Assembly (NCBI RefSeq): GCF_024586455.1
Contig: NC_065923.1
Location: 55,149,237 to 55,213,236, forward strand
DNA length: 64,000 bases
Direction of reading: 5' to 3'
From: Bactrocera neohumeralis
Taxonomy: Eukaryota > Arthropoda > Insecta > Diptera > Tephritidae
The notes under the pieces were generated by a model. The model was not told the origin of the DNA. It saw nothing but the letters and a program-made list of their open reading frames with translations, and did no database searches. This document shows, in pieces, positions 11,506 through 23,235 of the stretch (positions within the stretch are counted from its first letter, which is position 1; the number at the start of each line of letters is the position of its first letter). Position numbers and translations under genes: made by a program.

Positions 11506-13610
11506 GTAAAACTGTAGTGAGTATTACAAGTCGTAGGTATCTCTTTTAGTAAAAATAGTAACGGTCAGACAAATAAACTGTAGGTCACGAGCCATTAGCA
11601 GTTTCCTGTCGGGTAGCTGTTATTTGCAATTGTAATGACACTTTGCATCAAATCATATAAAAGTGAAATGAGAAGAAGGAACTAATAAACTTTAACATAT
11701 ATAATTTTTATACTATATACATATGTACATTGTATATCTGTATTAATTTTTAAATTTACATAACTATACTCAGTTAAATATTTGTGATTTATACTTTGAC
11801 ATCGCCTGGCAAGTGACAATTTTGCAAACTTTGAATCGTTTTTGACAAGCTATTTTCAAAATGGGGTCGGCAAAGATGTTTTCTTCACTTTTTACTTAAA
11901 ACTATAAACGAGTTTAGTGAATTCCTTATATTACTTGTTCGCACACAAAAGTCGCATTCAAATTCTTTTGGATATTTCTTTATAATTAAGGTATCAAAAA
12001 CTGTGCTACTCAAAATATATAATGACAATGTTTGCGGTTAAGATCAAAAATAAGTACTCGGATCAACAACAAATAAAATTGAGAAAAGGAGGAAAATAAT
12101 AAGTGATATTGTGCAGCTTCATTCAAAGGTGAATTATTTCGCGAATACAAACCGACTAAGCTGCCATGTCGGCGCGCTTCGCCAATGTGCAAAAACGATG
12201 CGCGATTTTTCAAGTCCATTCAGTAGTAATCGAATGTATTGACCTCCCGGCGGTTGGCACATCAATCGCGCTCCTAATCCGAGTGCAGAGAGGATGTTTG
12301 CCGCCACTTACAATAGCGGCATTTAACCCTTTTGTGCTCGGGGCCACATGCATCGATCGCTGCGCCTTGTGCAGTTCTATGCAGTCAATCAGTTAGTTTA
12401 TTTGTTTGTGCCGCATTCTTTTGATTTCTTTGTTTGCTTATAGACATTGTTGTAGGTTGTTTGTAAAAATTGCAACAACGAAGGTACAACATGTATGTGT
12501 ATTTGATCCGTTTTACTCGTTATCCTTTTATGTTGCATTATCCTTTAATTTGGGTGAATTATTTGTCATTCGCATTCTGTGCTTATGCCGCGAGCAAGCT
12601 ATTATTTGCTATTGATATATTTCGCTGATGTGAAATGCACCTATGAAATTGATAATGGACATTTTCGAAAACGCTATATTCGCACAAGTATTGGAATGTT
12701 ACAGTACTTTGCTTCTAGTATTCGCAAACAAATGCCTGTAGGATTGGTTATGAGGAAGCGATGGGAAACTAGATGATCTGGGTAAAGTCGTATTTGAAGC
12801 CGCGAAAATATTGTGTCCGCTTTATTCTTAGCTCAAGCAGAATTATATAATAAGAAGTGATTAGTTTATGAACAGGAGTTTGGAAACTCTCCCTTATAGA
12901 AGAAATTTCTAAATTTCGTAAATACGGACTTCTATCAAATTTTGAAATACTGAACATAGATGTAAATGCACTCGCCTAACTAAATATATAAAACTCCTAG
13001 ACTAATTAGTTGGATTCATATATGCCAAGCGTATTGTACAGATTAAGTAAAATGCTGGAAATAATAAGGCGCCACTCACTAATAGTTAATATTCTCACCA
13101 ACATGTCGCTGCATAGGGATCATAGGTTTAATTAAAAATATTATTAGTGACCTTATAAATACCAAACTACCTTGACCAGAAGTAACTGAAGAAAACTGGC
13201 GCTCCTGCATTTTTGTGCACTCCTTCGTAATTATGTAACGAGAGTTTCATTTCTGTAACAACTTAACGCACTTACTGAGCACAACCAACTTTCCCCAGTA
13301 GCGTGCACCCACGTCTTCTATAAGAGTTGTTCGCTTAGAAGCATTCTCATGCTGTAAACGTTTTATTTCTTCCGCTGAGTGTACGTTGACGTCAATTGCT
13401 CACACTCCTTTTACTTGTCTTTTACTCGTATCGCTGGAATACATTGACTTCTGAGGTTCAATACAGTGTTATCGTGGCTACAATTGAATTTATTACATTA
13501 CATTATCAGAAGTTAGCGTAAAACTGCACAACTTCAGTAAAACATACTAAAGTATTTTGAGAATATGAAATGCTTTAAAGAAATAAGGCTTAAGAAGAAA
13601 GGTATATTTA
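11506..13610. other. Intergenic; GC-richer patch at about 12120-12400
   Basis: No gene recognised. The patch at 12120-12400 is clearly less AT-rich than its surroundings and contains no repeat or convincing coding frame, so it might be a conserved regulatory element. The rest is AT-rich sequence. Confidence 0.4.
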
Positions 13611-13640
13611 CAGACGTCTTCGAAATAATAAGAACAACCA
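13611..13640 (+). repeat. Left outer transposase-site repeat
   Basis: CAGACGTCTTCGAAATAATA plus AGAACAACC; the mirror copy is at 15209-15238. Confidence 0.85.
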
Positions 13641-13807
13641 AAGTGAATATCGAAATCATTGAATAAAATTTTCTCAGTAATATTTTATTGAACCTTTTTT
13701 TCTTAAAAAATTTATACATATTGTGAGTATTAAAAAAATTGAAAATCTGGTCATCAAATACGCACTAACTTTTTTGTACTGCAAATTTTGTTGCATTGGG
13801 TCTTAAA

Positions 13808-13835
13808 CAGCCTGTTCGAAAAAATAAGAACAAAA
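13808..13835 (+). repeat. Left inner transposase-site repeat
   Basis: CAGCCTGTTCGAAAAAATAA plus GAACAAAA, a direct repeat of the outer site about 197 bp inward; the mirror copy is at 15018-15041. Confidence 0.85.
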
Positions 13836-13971
13836 TCAAGTAGGCTGCTTATATACCGTTATTTGCGAAAATTCTAGCAAGTCAGCTGCATATCATTTTA
13901 GTGAATCCTAATGTTATAGTCAGTGCGCGAATTTAATCGAGTGAATACGGGAAATTACTTTTATTTATTTA

Positions 13972-14953
13972 AAAACGGGAAGAGCTCCTCATTGTTCTAC
14001 AGAGAAAAGAGAGATTATAAAAAAACTACTTTCCGAGGGAAAAACGTTTGCCAATATAAGACAGCTTTTAGGAGTCTCAAACGGAATGATAACAAACTGT
14101 AAAAATTGGTCGTTGAAAGCTGAAATGAGAGGAAGACGCAAAAAAACTATCCATAGGCAAGATGAGCTCATCAGAAGAATTGTTAAAAGGCGCCCGTTTA
14201 TAACTTCCAAACAGATAAAAGATGAACTAGAATTGTCAATAGCGACAATAAGAAAACGGTTGATCGCCGTTAATCTGAAAGCGCGAAGTCCTAGAAAAGT
14301 ACCTTTACTGAAAAGTGTACATTTGAAACGGAGACTCGAATTTGCAAAACGGTTTATTAATGAACCTAAAACAATTTGGCGTAATATTTTATGGACCGAT
14401 GAGACAAAGGTTGTGCAATTCGACTCTGGTAAAGAAAAACAGTACATTAGACGTCCTCCTAAACAGCAATTTAATTCAAAATACACAACGAAAGCTATAA
14501 AACATGGAGGTCTCAAGTTGTTTTTCGTGGAATGGTGTAGGGCCTCTAATAAAGATCACCAGCATTATGGACGCAGTTTTCTATGTTAATAATATTTTGG
14601 ATGACGTGGTTTCACCTTATGCAGAAGAGGATATGCCACTGCGTTGGGTCTATCAGCAAGATAATGACCCAAAGCATACCTCAAAAAGGGCTAAGGAATG
14701 GTTTCGCAGCAAAAATCTGAAATTAATGGATTGGCCGGCGCAGTCGCCGGACCTTAACCCAATCGAACACTTATGGATGGATGTGAAAAAGGGAATAAGG
14801 GATGCTAAGCCACAAAATTTGGAAGAATTATGGAGAGCAGCAAAGAATACTTGGGAAAATATACCCCTCTGTAGATGCCGCACCCTTGTAGACTCCATGC
14901 AGTCCAGATGTGCCGAAGTAATAAAAAATCGTGGGGGAGCAACTTCATATTAA
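13972..14953 (+). pseudogene. Tc1-like transposase, frameshifted, start codon lost
   Basis: A DD34E transposase of the Tc1 group. In frame from about 13972 come an N-terminal helix-turn-helix (STEKREIIKKLLSEGKTFA, QLLGVSNG), a second helix region (TSKQIKDELELSIATIRKRL) and the first catalytic aspartate in WTDET (codon 14398). Near 14512-14522 a short deletion shifts the frame. In the other frame the protein resumes with SCFSWNGVGPL, the second aspartate in QQDNDPKHTS (codon 14660) and the glutamate in SPDLNPIEHLW (codon 14765), exactly 34 residues apart. No ATG is found ahead of the first helix before an upstream TGA, so the start codon was also lost. All three catalytic residues survive but cannot be made in one chain. 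Confidence 0.92.
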
Positions 14954-15017
14954 ACGTAAGGCCATTTGTATGCATTTCAAAACAACAAACGTGTGTTTTT
15001 ATAATTTTTCATGCTAT

Positions 15018-15041
15018 GTTCTTATTTTTTCGAACAGGCTG
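15018..15041 (-). repeat. Right inner transposase-site repeat
   Basis: The reverse complement reads CAGCCTGTTCGAAAAAATAA, identical in the core to the left inner site. Confidence 0.85.
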
Positions 15042-15208
15042 TTTAAGACACAATGCAACAAAATTTGCAGTACAAAAAAGTTAGTGCGTATTTGATGACC
15101 AGATTTTCAATTTTTTTAATACTCACAATATGTATATATCTTTTAAGAAAAAAAGGTTCAATAAAATATTACTGAGAACATTTTATTCAATGATTTCGAT
15201 ATTCACTT

Positions 15209-15238
15209 TGGTTGTTCTTATTATTTCGAACACGTCTG
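15209..15238 (-). repeat. Right outer transposase-site repeat
   Basis: The reverse complement reads CAGACGTGTTCGAAATAATA, differing at one position from the left outer site over the core. Confidence 0.85.
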
Positions 15239-15299
15239 TATAACCTAGTAGCATAGACTTATAAAAAAAACTAAATATTATAGGCAATTATATTAAACA

Positions 15300-15935
15300 A
15301 GTAAGAAATGGCTAAGTTCAGGTGCAACCGAACACTCTAAGTTGTAAAATGTCAACCAGAGGATCGGCACATAAGCAATTTTATATATAAATATACTCTA
15401 TATAACTCATAAGTACATTGACCGACAAATGCGGCATAAGATTTGTTAGAAAAACGAAAATCAATTTATGTAGTATATGGGAGTCGTGGTAGTATCGACC
15501 CGATTTTATCTATTAACTAATATCATGACAAATAATTAAAAAAATATTTCGCGGATATCATTCAGGTGCCTTACATACAATCACCAATCGTACGGAGCAA
15601 AGTCAGCTGGTGTTCGAAAATTCTGATATTAGTTCAATTAGGCTAGGTTAAGTTTTCGCCCAATTGCATCTACTATTTAGGGCACAAAGATCTACTATTA
15701 TGAATGAAACACGTTCTGAAATTTTCATTGAGATAACTAAAGTATTGGCCGATATATCTAGTACAAAGTCACCTGGAAGTTCGAAAATCTTTATAATCGG
15801 CAAATGGGGGCTCAAGGAAGTACTGACCCGACTCAACCCATTTTTGGCATACAGAATTATTGGGGATTGAATAGTTTTGTTTAGATTTGGCCAATGTTTG
15901 GTCAAAGGTGACATATTTTAAAGTAATTATTTTTG
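15300..15935 (+). repeat. Modular non-coding repeat, copy E (5' part, diverged)
   Basis: Begins CAAGTAAGAAATGGCTAAGT followed by a hairpin-forming TCAGGTGCAACCGAAC, the same leader as copy B. Continues with phrases such as TTCGAAAATC, GACCCGACTCAACCCATTTTTGGCAT and GGCCAATGTTTGGTCA, shared with 20341-21135 and 22060-23235. The 3' half is missing, replaced by RTE sequence. Confidence 0.65.
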
Positions 15936-16795
15936 TTTAAGAGCATGCACCTGGAATGTCCGGTCCCTAATTTGGGAAGGTGCCGATGCTCAGATGGCTG
16001 ATATCCTCGTGAATGTAAAGGCCCACATCACCGCCTTCCAAGAAATGCCACGGACGGGACAAGAATGGAGACGAGTAGGTCTATTTACTACAGTGGCCTT
16101 ATAAAGGAGTGATGCTCGAAAATTCTACGAAAAGATGCGGCGACTAACGGAAGGTTTCAAGACGGGAGCATACTCTTGTTGGACCCAAAGAGGTGATCGT
16201 GGATGAAAGAATGCCAGACGATTAGAACCTACGTGTACTCGGCGCAATCTACAAAAAGGGGGACCCCACAATCCGTTCCAACCACCGTGGGATAAGCCTT
16301 CTTAATATCGCATATACAGTCTTATTGAGCGTAGTTTGTGGAAGACTAAAGCACACCGTCATCAAACCGATTGAACCTTAAGACCTGGAAAATATACTAT
16401 CGACCAAACCGATGATACTGATATCATTCGACTCAACAACCGCGCCGTTAGTTCTGCATTCTTCAGCCCGGATAAGGAAGCGAAGCGTGTGGTTGTGAAC
16501 GAGGACAAGACGAAATATCTCTTGTCATAAAACAAAAGTCGTAGTTAATTTCGTCTATCTTGGAACCAACAAAAATATCAGCCTTGAATTCCCACATAGA
16601 ATCACTCTTGTCACTTTGGACTCAGTAGGCAATTGAAAAGTAAAGTCCTCTCCCGACGAAGAAAGACCAAACTATACAAGTCCCTCATCATGGAGAAGGA
16701 CCTGTCTGCACTTGGTATCTCGAATTAGCGGCAAATAGCGAAAAGAAAAAAACGACTGGCGCGAAAGAGCTGTCTACACCAGTAAAGAAGAAGAA
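15936..16795 (+). mobile_element. RTE-type LINE fragment with internal deletions
   Basis: The 5' part encodes the start of the endonuclease domain (CTWNVRSLIWEGADAQMADI, ITAFQEM). A deletion follows, joined at about 16115 to the linker (RLTEGFKTGAYSC) and to the RT region (LNIAYTVLLSVVCGRLK). The 3' tail GAAAAGAAAAAAACGACTGG to CCAGTAAAGAAGAAG ends near 16795. It is full of stops and shifts; the catalytic RT motif is gone. Confidence 0.8.
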
Positions 16796-16829
16796 CCGGC
16801 TGAAACTCATAAATGTTGCAGAAATTCGA

Positions 16830-17790
16830 TAATTGCAACCACAAGCCATCCAAATTAAAGTCCCAATCACATCATAGACAATACCAACCATGGTGTTTTC
16901 CCAAAAATCTGGAAAAGGCAACACCTAATATTACTGCCTAAACCAAACAAATCTCTGACATCCCACTCACCACTCTGCATGTTGGACTCTTTCTTGAGCA
17001 TGGATCATTTATCAACGCCGACGCCGGCGGGACCAATTTCAACAATCGAAGCGGTGAGAAGACAGAAAATGCCATTAGTGAGAAAAGATGGAAAGGTGGC
17101 ACCATGAAATATTGTATGGTTGCAACCCTTGATGTCAAAAATGCTGATACGGCATCTTGGCCAAGTATGCAGAGGAAGAGAAAAACCTGATAGTCAGTTA
17201 CTTCAACGAAAGGGCGAGTGCCACAGGGATCTGTACGAATATAATGAAGGAGTACTACGACTTAAAGTACCGGCAAACGTACATATAATTGTTTGCAGCA
17301 CATTGGTGGTGGTAATAGCTAAGCATATAGAGGAAATAGTTTCGGTAATTAGCAATTGGTTCGAAACTAATGGACTATCTCAAGAAAGGTCCGAGAAGTT
17401 GCTACATTCTGTACGAAAGGTGTAAGCATAACCACTCAGCCAGCTATAAAATATTTGGGAATCGTTCTCTACGCAAGACTATCGTTTAAAGAACACGTGG
17501 CTATACAAGCGAAAAAGCTACGAAAATATGCAGAGCTCTAACTCGGCTAATGCTCAATACCCGTGGACCAAAACAAAATAGGAGACGACTGCTAGCCGGA
17601 GTATTAAAGTCAGTTGCTCTATTTGGTGCCCAAATATGGAAGAAAGCTCTTGAAGTCAAATCATACCGACGCGGCCTGTTGCGCGCATTGATTGCTCCGC
17701 GTTTCGTACGGTATCCGAATTGAAGAACCCAAAAGAGGAAGCCAGAGCAGTACGGCGAAGCGCTGGCATGGCCGCTGGACATTCCGAAAT
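16830..17790 (+). mobile_element. R1/I-type LINE reverse transcriptase fragment
   Basis: Frameshifted pieces follow RT order: VFPKIWKRQHLILLPKPNKS (motif 1 region), KRWKGGTMKYCMVATLDVKNA (motif 3), RVPQGS-like coding at about 17213 (motif 4), then LRLKVPANVHII (17266-17290). The normal FADD catalytic box has decayed to VCSTL. After it come AKHIEEIVSVISNWFETNGL and the thumb region (KYLGI, RGPKQNRRRLLAGVLKSVALFGAQIW). It is dead and truncated at both ends. It follows the RTE fragment in the same orientation. Confidence 0.75.
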
Positions 17791-17799
17791 CCCCTATTA

Positions 17800-20340
17800 A
17801 CTAAATAGATTGCAAATCACGGCTGTTCATATTATGCACAATCACCAACACAATTTTCCTATGTGCGGAAAAAAACAAAAAACCATGGTGTTTTTTCGGA
17901 ATGATTTGCACAATTTTTGATTTGGCATATAGACACATTTGTGTTGAGTGTCAATTATTCCATTTATCATGATTTTGTTGGCATTATTTCACATTCACTT
18001 ATAGAATCGTTATATTAAAAGAAATTAATTCAATATTAGTTATTAACTTCCCAGATTCTCTTAGCATTCGGGAAAGCGGCATAGTATGTGTACATAAAAA
18101 CAAAATTCTTTTCTTATATTTTGGAATGATTGGTATATTAAAAAGATATATGTAAAAAAATACTCTCCAGTAAATTTACTAAACTTGTAGAAACTATTCT
18201 TCACGGGAATACGAAGCGCTGTCTTACCCAATTAAAATTTGTATGCAAGTTAAATTAAAGCTCTTTGAAGGGACTTAAAGCAGATTCTTGTGTATTGGAC
18301 TTTTTTTAGAATAATCTTCCACTGAACTAAGTAGTATTCACTTCCCATTGATTATGGTTACATAACAGAAATCTTTTTACCACGCACATGCTATTGATTT
18401 TGATCTTATCTCACAATATTATATTAAAATCCAATTCTAACCATTTACCCAAAACGTCAAGGTTATGTAATGCTATGTTTGATTATCGAATATAATATAG
18501 CTAAATACCTACATACATACATACAAGTATATGTACACATACAAATTTTCGCCTGGATCACTTTTTACCCCTCGTTTTCGTCCTTATCCTGTTTTTGTAT
18601 TATTTTATGAATATATCGCACCCAGATTTGTAAATATATATGTATGCTAAGGTGGAAGAGAAAACCGCATCGAGTATCCGTTTATTAAAGGGAAATATTT
18701 TTATACAAATGCACATACTGTAAACAAGAGCATCCATATGTATACATATTTTCTTTTCAATGGAAGTTTTCTATTTTCTTTGCTTTTAAAATTTCACTTG
18801 ATGGTTTTTGATCCCGAATCGAATATTCTCTGACTCTTGCTGTAGAGTGGTTTCCTCAGTGATATCTTCACACCACACAGTTCTTTTGTTGTCATTTTAT
18901 TGTGACTCGGACTAAATATGTATGTATGTGTGAGATTTTTTCTAGTGTGGTCATATGCATATGTGAATCTGCGTATATACATACTTACATACATACATAT
19001 GTATCTTATTATATGAATGATGAACTATAAAATGAGTAAATGTTTTAATTCCTCCATCACATCATAGAGAAAGAAATGAAATGAGATCGGTTTTTGGTTA
19101 ATATAAATTAAAACTAAAGTCATCGACCGATTCATAGACGATGTAGCTTGAGATAGAGTTGCAAGACAATCGTTTTTCTTAATTTCCTCGTAAAAACAAG
19201 ATCTAATGATGACAGAGATCATAAAAATGGTAAGCTACCTATTTACCGTCTTCGATTCATCATTTCTCTACTCAACATGTTTATTTTAGCTAATAAAATG
19301 ACTAAGTTGTATTTAAAGAATGTTTATAGCCGACTAAAGTAGTATAACTACTTGTGATTTCAACTCTCTATTTCATTATACCAGTATATTGGATTTGTAT
19401 CAAGTGCTGGTTCGTTTCACCACTTATACTAGCTTATAAATTATAAAAACTAAAACTCAAACGATATTTTTCGATGAAAAATAGAACCAATATAATTTTG
19501 ATTGATCGGTACAAAAGTAGGTCTTTATATTTAACTGACTCTTACTTATTAGCCTCGGTACAATCACCTAGACTGCTATCTCGGCGCTGAGAAAAATAAT
19601 CCAAAGCCCACGGTTCATACCGCATTTTCAATCTTGATTAACTCAATAATTCCCCACGTTGCTTTCCCACATTTAATATGAAACACAAACTTGTTTCTTC
19701 GACTTCGACTTTTCGCAAAGTGCTCTTCAGTAGTTTTACAGAGTTCCGCCGCTTCAGTGCCAGCGAAGAGTTTTCAAACAAAAACACTCAAATGTAGCAC
19801 ATTCTTACTGCATAAGGGCTGCGTACGCACCTATGGATGTGTGAAAAGATGCTTGCTTATATATGTAGTAAGTATGTTTATAAGCACAACTCCTAGGCAT
19901 CTCGACGTCGAGATATAAGAGGTCCTCCCGCGTTGTTCCATCACTTTCTCTTCAACGTTGTCATGACAGTAGCTTCGTCTCCATGACAGTAGTGCTGGTT
20001 AATAAGTTAATAAATAGTGAAGTAGCAGTAGTGAGGTCTACTTATTTTTTCATGTGTTCCCACATTTATGGTAACATACATATGTATGCATATTTAGAAT
20101 GTGCTTCCAATTATGGTTTATGCGAAACCGCAATATTTACACTGTATAAAGCACACACTCAGAGTTATTTGAAATTAATTATGGTAGTTGAAAATTTTCA
20201 AAGTAGACTTCATTTCATACTGATATACAATTCATATATAGAAGCTATGGGAAGCATTGTCCTGGTGCAACTCATTCACTCATTCTTCATACAGACCTAC
20301 TGTTGTCTGGAAAGAATTATTCCTGAATTTCAATATTATC
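17800..20340. other. Intergenic, nothing recognised; CATA microsatellite patches
   Basis: AT-rich with (CATA)n patches near 18506-18530 and 18975-18998. Short direct repeats of CATGACAGTAG occur at 19963 and 19982. No gene or named repeat recognised. Confidence 0.4.
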
Positions 20341-21135
20341 TCTCACACATTGACCCATATTTGCCATAAAAAGTCAACTATATGTAGGTACTGGGGTCTA
20401 CATATTCGATACCTAGGTTTTATTTTGATTTGGACAATTTTTGGTCACAAGGTGGCTTACTTCAAAGCATTAGTCGTGCAAAGCTTTATGCCATTATATT
20501 AATTGCTTCTTGATTTGTACACGGGAAAGTGAAAGTATCAAATTTAATTTAAAATTGTGTTACACGGAAAGTAAGGAATGGTTGAGGTACGATTTGACCC
20601 ATTTTTGCAATGTGGGAGAGGAATTTAAGAATAATGTTACGAACTAATTTTGTCATCCAATTTTCCACGGCTCGTATAAAGCAGTCTCACGCCATCTTGG
20701 AGGTAAAATTTTATGTCTTTGACATATTTAGTGATTGATTGATGACTTGCTAAATTGCAGACATTGTAATTGTAATGTTTATTCATAGATCTAAGTATAT
20801 GTACGTATTCTATCTTATTCATTCAGAAAAAAAACAACTTCTTTTAGGAGTTTTTAAAAGTGGACGGTGTTATCTTCCGATGTCAATAATTTTTACAGTA
20901 TCGATAGGGATGCTTAAGGGACTTATTCTTAGCGAATTTGGTTATTGTAGCTTTAGTGGCTTAGCAGATATGTACATTAAACCAATAAGATTTTTTTTTT
21001 TAATTTAGTCTACAGATACCTCGTCTTTAATACTGCGGTCTATCTTAATTTAGTTATGGCCCTTTATAAGTTTTTGCTTAGTGGCGTTTCGTTTTACAAA
21101 CTCATCCTCAATTTTTTTTGTCAAGGAACACGTAC
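20341..21135 (+). repeat. Modular non-coding repeat, copy F (diverged)
   Basis: GACCCATATTTGCCAT, GGGGTCTACATATTCG, TTGATTTGGACAATTTTTGG and GGTGGCTTACTTCAAAGCAT are in the same order as in 9557-9060 read in reverse, and similar to copies E and G. No intact termini seen. Confidence 0.6.
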
Positions 21136-21660
21136 GCAAAGTTACCACTTTCTCAACTCTCTAAATGACTTACAATTAAATTCACTCACTCACGCCTCGC
21201 CTCACTTAGTGCTATTGCTATATTTATATTAAAAGCATCCATAAAACATATCTGACATAACCTCAATCTAAGACGCTAAATTTAATATATTGAGTAAATG
21301 TGAAATACTTCAACCAGAGTATTAGAATTCAGTAGCAGAACATCAAAGATACATATAAGGTTTAGACCAAAACCTAGACCAATTTGGTTTGTTCATTTAG
21401 TTTTGTTAATTCACTATCAGAAAATCAAAGATAATATAGGCATATAATTTTAAAATTTCTGGTTTAAAATTTTAAACCAAATAAATAAATAACTCATACA
21501 CTGGCCGAATTTGGTTTTTTTTAGTTATATGTACATTTATGTTTTTTGTTAAAGTTTCGCACGACTTTATCAGTTGGAAAATCTCAATTTGTGACTAGTT
21601 ACTATTCACTAAACAGTCTCTACCGTTAGTCTCAAAATATTGAAATTAATTTTAAACAAA

Positions 21661-21885
21661 ACCAAAAAGAACTTTCTGCCATTTTGAATATACTGAATAT
21701 AGATCATCATAGATATTAATCGACTGTCGTTTTTTTATATTTTGTAAGCAACTCAAACACGAAACGGTTAAAAATAAATCAATTTTACATAAATTTCGTA
21801 AATATTATGAAACAAAGTCAACATATATTTTTATTTTTATTGGTAATTATGTTTTTTGACTATGTTAAAATTTAATATATGTTAT
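21661..21885 (+). repeat. Long dispersed duplication, copy 2
   Basis: Partner of 9986-10225; see the shared blocks there. Weaker similarity continues to about 21990 (AAAATCGTCTCAAGTCAAAA). Confidence 0.75.
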
Positions 21886-22059
21886 CACATATTTATTTTC
21901 GTTAAAGTGTTTCTCTGAGTAATGAAATGTAATTTCTGTGACCGTCACTAAGAAAAGCAAAATCGTCTCAAGTCAAAAATATTTTATTTAGAGATTCAAT
22001 ACATCCAATAATTATACATCCTTCAAATAATTTTGCAAAGATACCTTACATATTGCGTG

Positions 22060-23235
22060 ATATACATATATGGAATAAGGCAATCGGAAGTTTGAAAATC
22101 TTATATTGGGTATATGGAAGATAGGCGTAGAATTGATTCGATTTTATCTATTTTTGACAATACAACATTCTACTAACGGAATAAAATGCATCCTGAGTTT
22201 CATTGAGGTATTTAACATACCATTACCAATCTAGAGTGAAGTCAACCGTAAATTTTAATAGTAGTTAGTTATGTAGGGAGAGTTTCGACTGGATGTTTTT
22301 CACTTTTGGCACAAAGATCCACCGTTATTATAAAAACAACTAGCTGATATATGCGATATAAAGTAAACCGGAAGTGCGATAATCCATGTTAGGTATTTAT
22401 ATAGGAGCTATGGACAACCCTTATCCGATTCAACCCATATTTGGCATGCAGGCATATTATTATCAATTTAGCACCAAACTCTGGGGTCCTCATATTCGGC
22501 AATTGGAGGTTTGGACAGTTGTGTTCCGATGATGACAGTTTTGGAACTCGAGTTGGTATATCTCAAATGCATACCGATATATTAATTGATGGTTGATGTG
22601 TATACTGGAAGTGAAAGGATCAGATGGAATTTAATTTTTTCTTATTTGGGAGGTAGGCGTGATTGCAGTCCGTAAGAGTGTTACAAGAATGTTATATACC
22701 GAATTAAATTGGTTTAGTAGATCCGGCAATATCTGATTTCACCTAAATTTGGACGGTGCTAGGTCCAATTTTAAATCTTGATATTATCTCCTATAAAGTA
22801 CACCGGACGTAAAACTCAATGTCTCTGACGCATTTCGTTAGTGATTAATCGCACTTTTCAATAAAACCGTTATATGAGGAGTGGACAGTGATATTATTCG
22901 ATTTCACATATTTATACATTTACGTAAGAAGGGTTGAAATGCTTTGTTCTGTGCAAATTCAACCTCTCAAGCTGCAGATCCAAGCGCACTTCTTAGAGAT
23001 TTAAAACCACATGTGCTCCTCCCTAATGCCGTTTCTTGTATCAAATAATTGTTTTTTATCTTAGTTTGCTGTTCAGTTATGGAAATTTATAGCTTTTCGA
23101 TTGATGCCACACTAAATATGGTATAAGGGAACATGTCTATCCACTTTCATCAAAGAACGGACAGGCAGACAAAGTTCACTTCGTCTCGTCATCCTGATAT
23201 TTTATGTATACAAGTACAAGTATGTATATACATAT
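22060..23235 (+). repeat. Modular non-coding repeat, copy G (diverged)
   Basis: Contains the family phrases TTTGAAAATCTTATA, CAACCCATATTTGGCATGCA, GGAGGTAGGCGTGATTGCAG, AATTGGTTTAGTAGATCCGG and ACCGTTATATGAGGAGTGG. It ends in the degraded CGGACAGGCAGACAAAGTT that corresponds to the GACG/GACA run of copies A and B. RTE sequence starts directly after it. Confidence 0.65.

Larger units (their letters stand above)
13611..15238 (+). mobile_element. Tc1-like element, full length, with long IR/DR ends
   Basis: TA dinucleotides at 13609-13610 and 15239-15240 flank a 1628 bp element, the normal Tc1 size. The terminal inverted repeats are about 230 bp long. Each holds an outer and an inner copy of a site reading TTCGAAA(T/A)AATAAGAACA. 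This is the IR/DR layout known from Minos- and Sleeping Beauty-like Tc1 elements, in which the repeated sites are the transposase binding sites. The arms match closely, which suggests a fairly recent insertion. Confidence 0.9.

Noticed and set aside
13534..13719. Minus-strand frame spanning the left end of the Tc1-like element
   Set aside because: Crosses the transposon border and is Phe/Lys-rich; not a gene.
18506..18998. CATA repeats as possible satellite array
   Set aside because: Only short patches of a microsatellite that is scattered over the whole window; no array structure.
19983..20369. 128-codon plus-strand frame
   Set aside because: No recognisable motif, composition typical of AT-rich intergenic DNA, and its end runs into the modular repeat.
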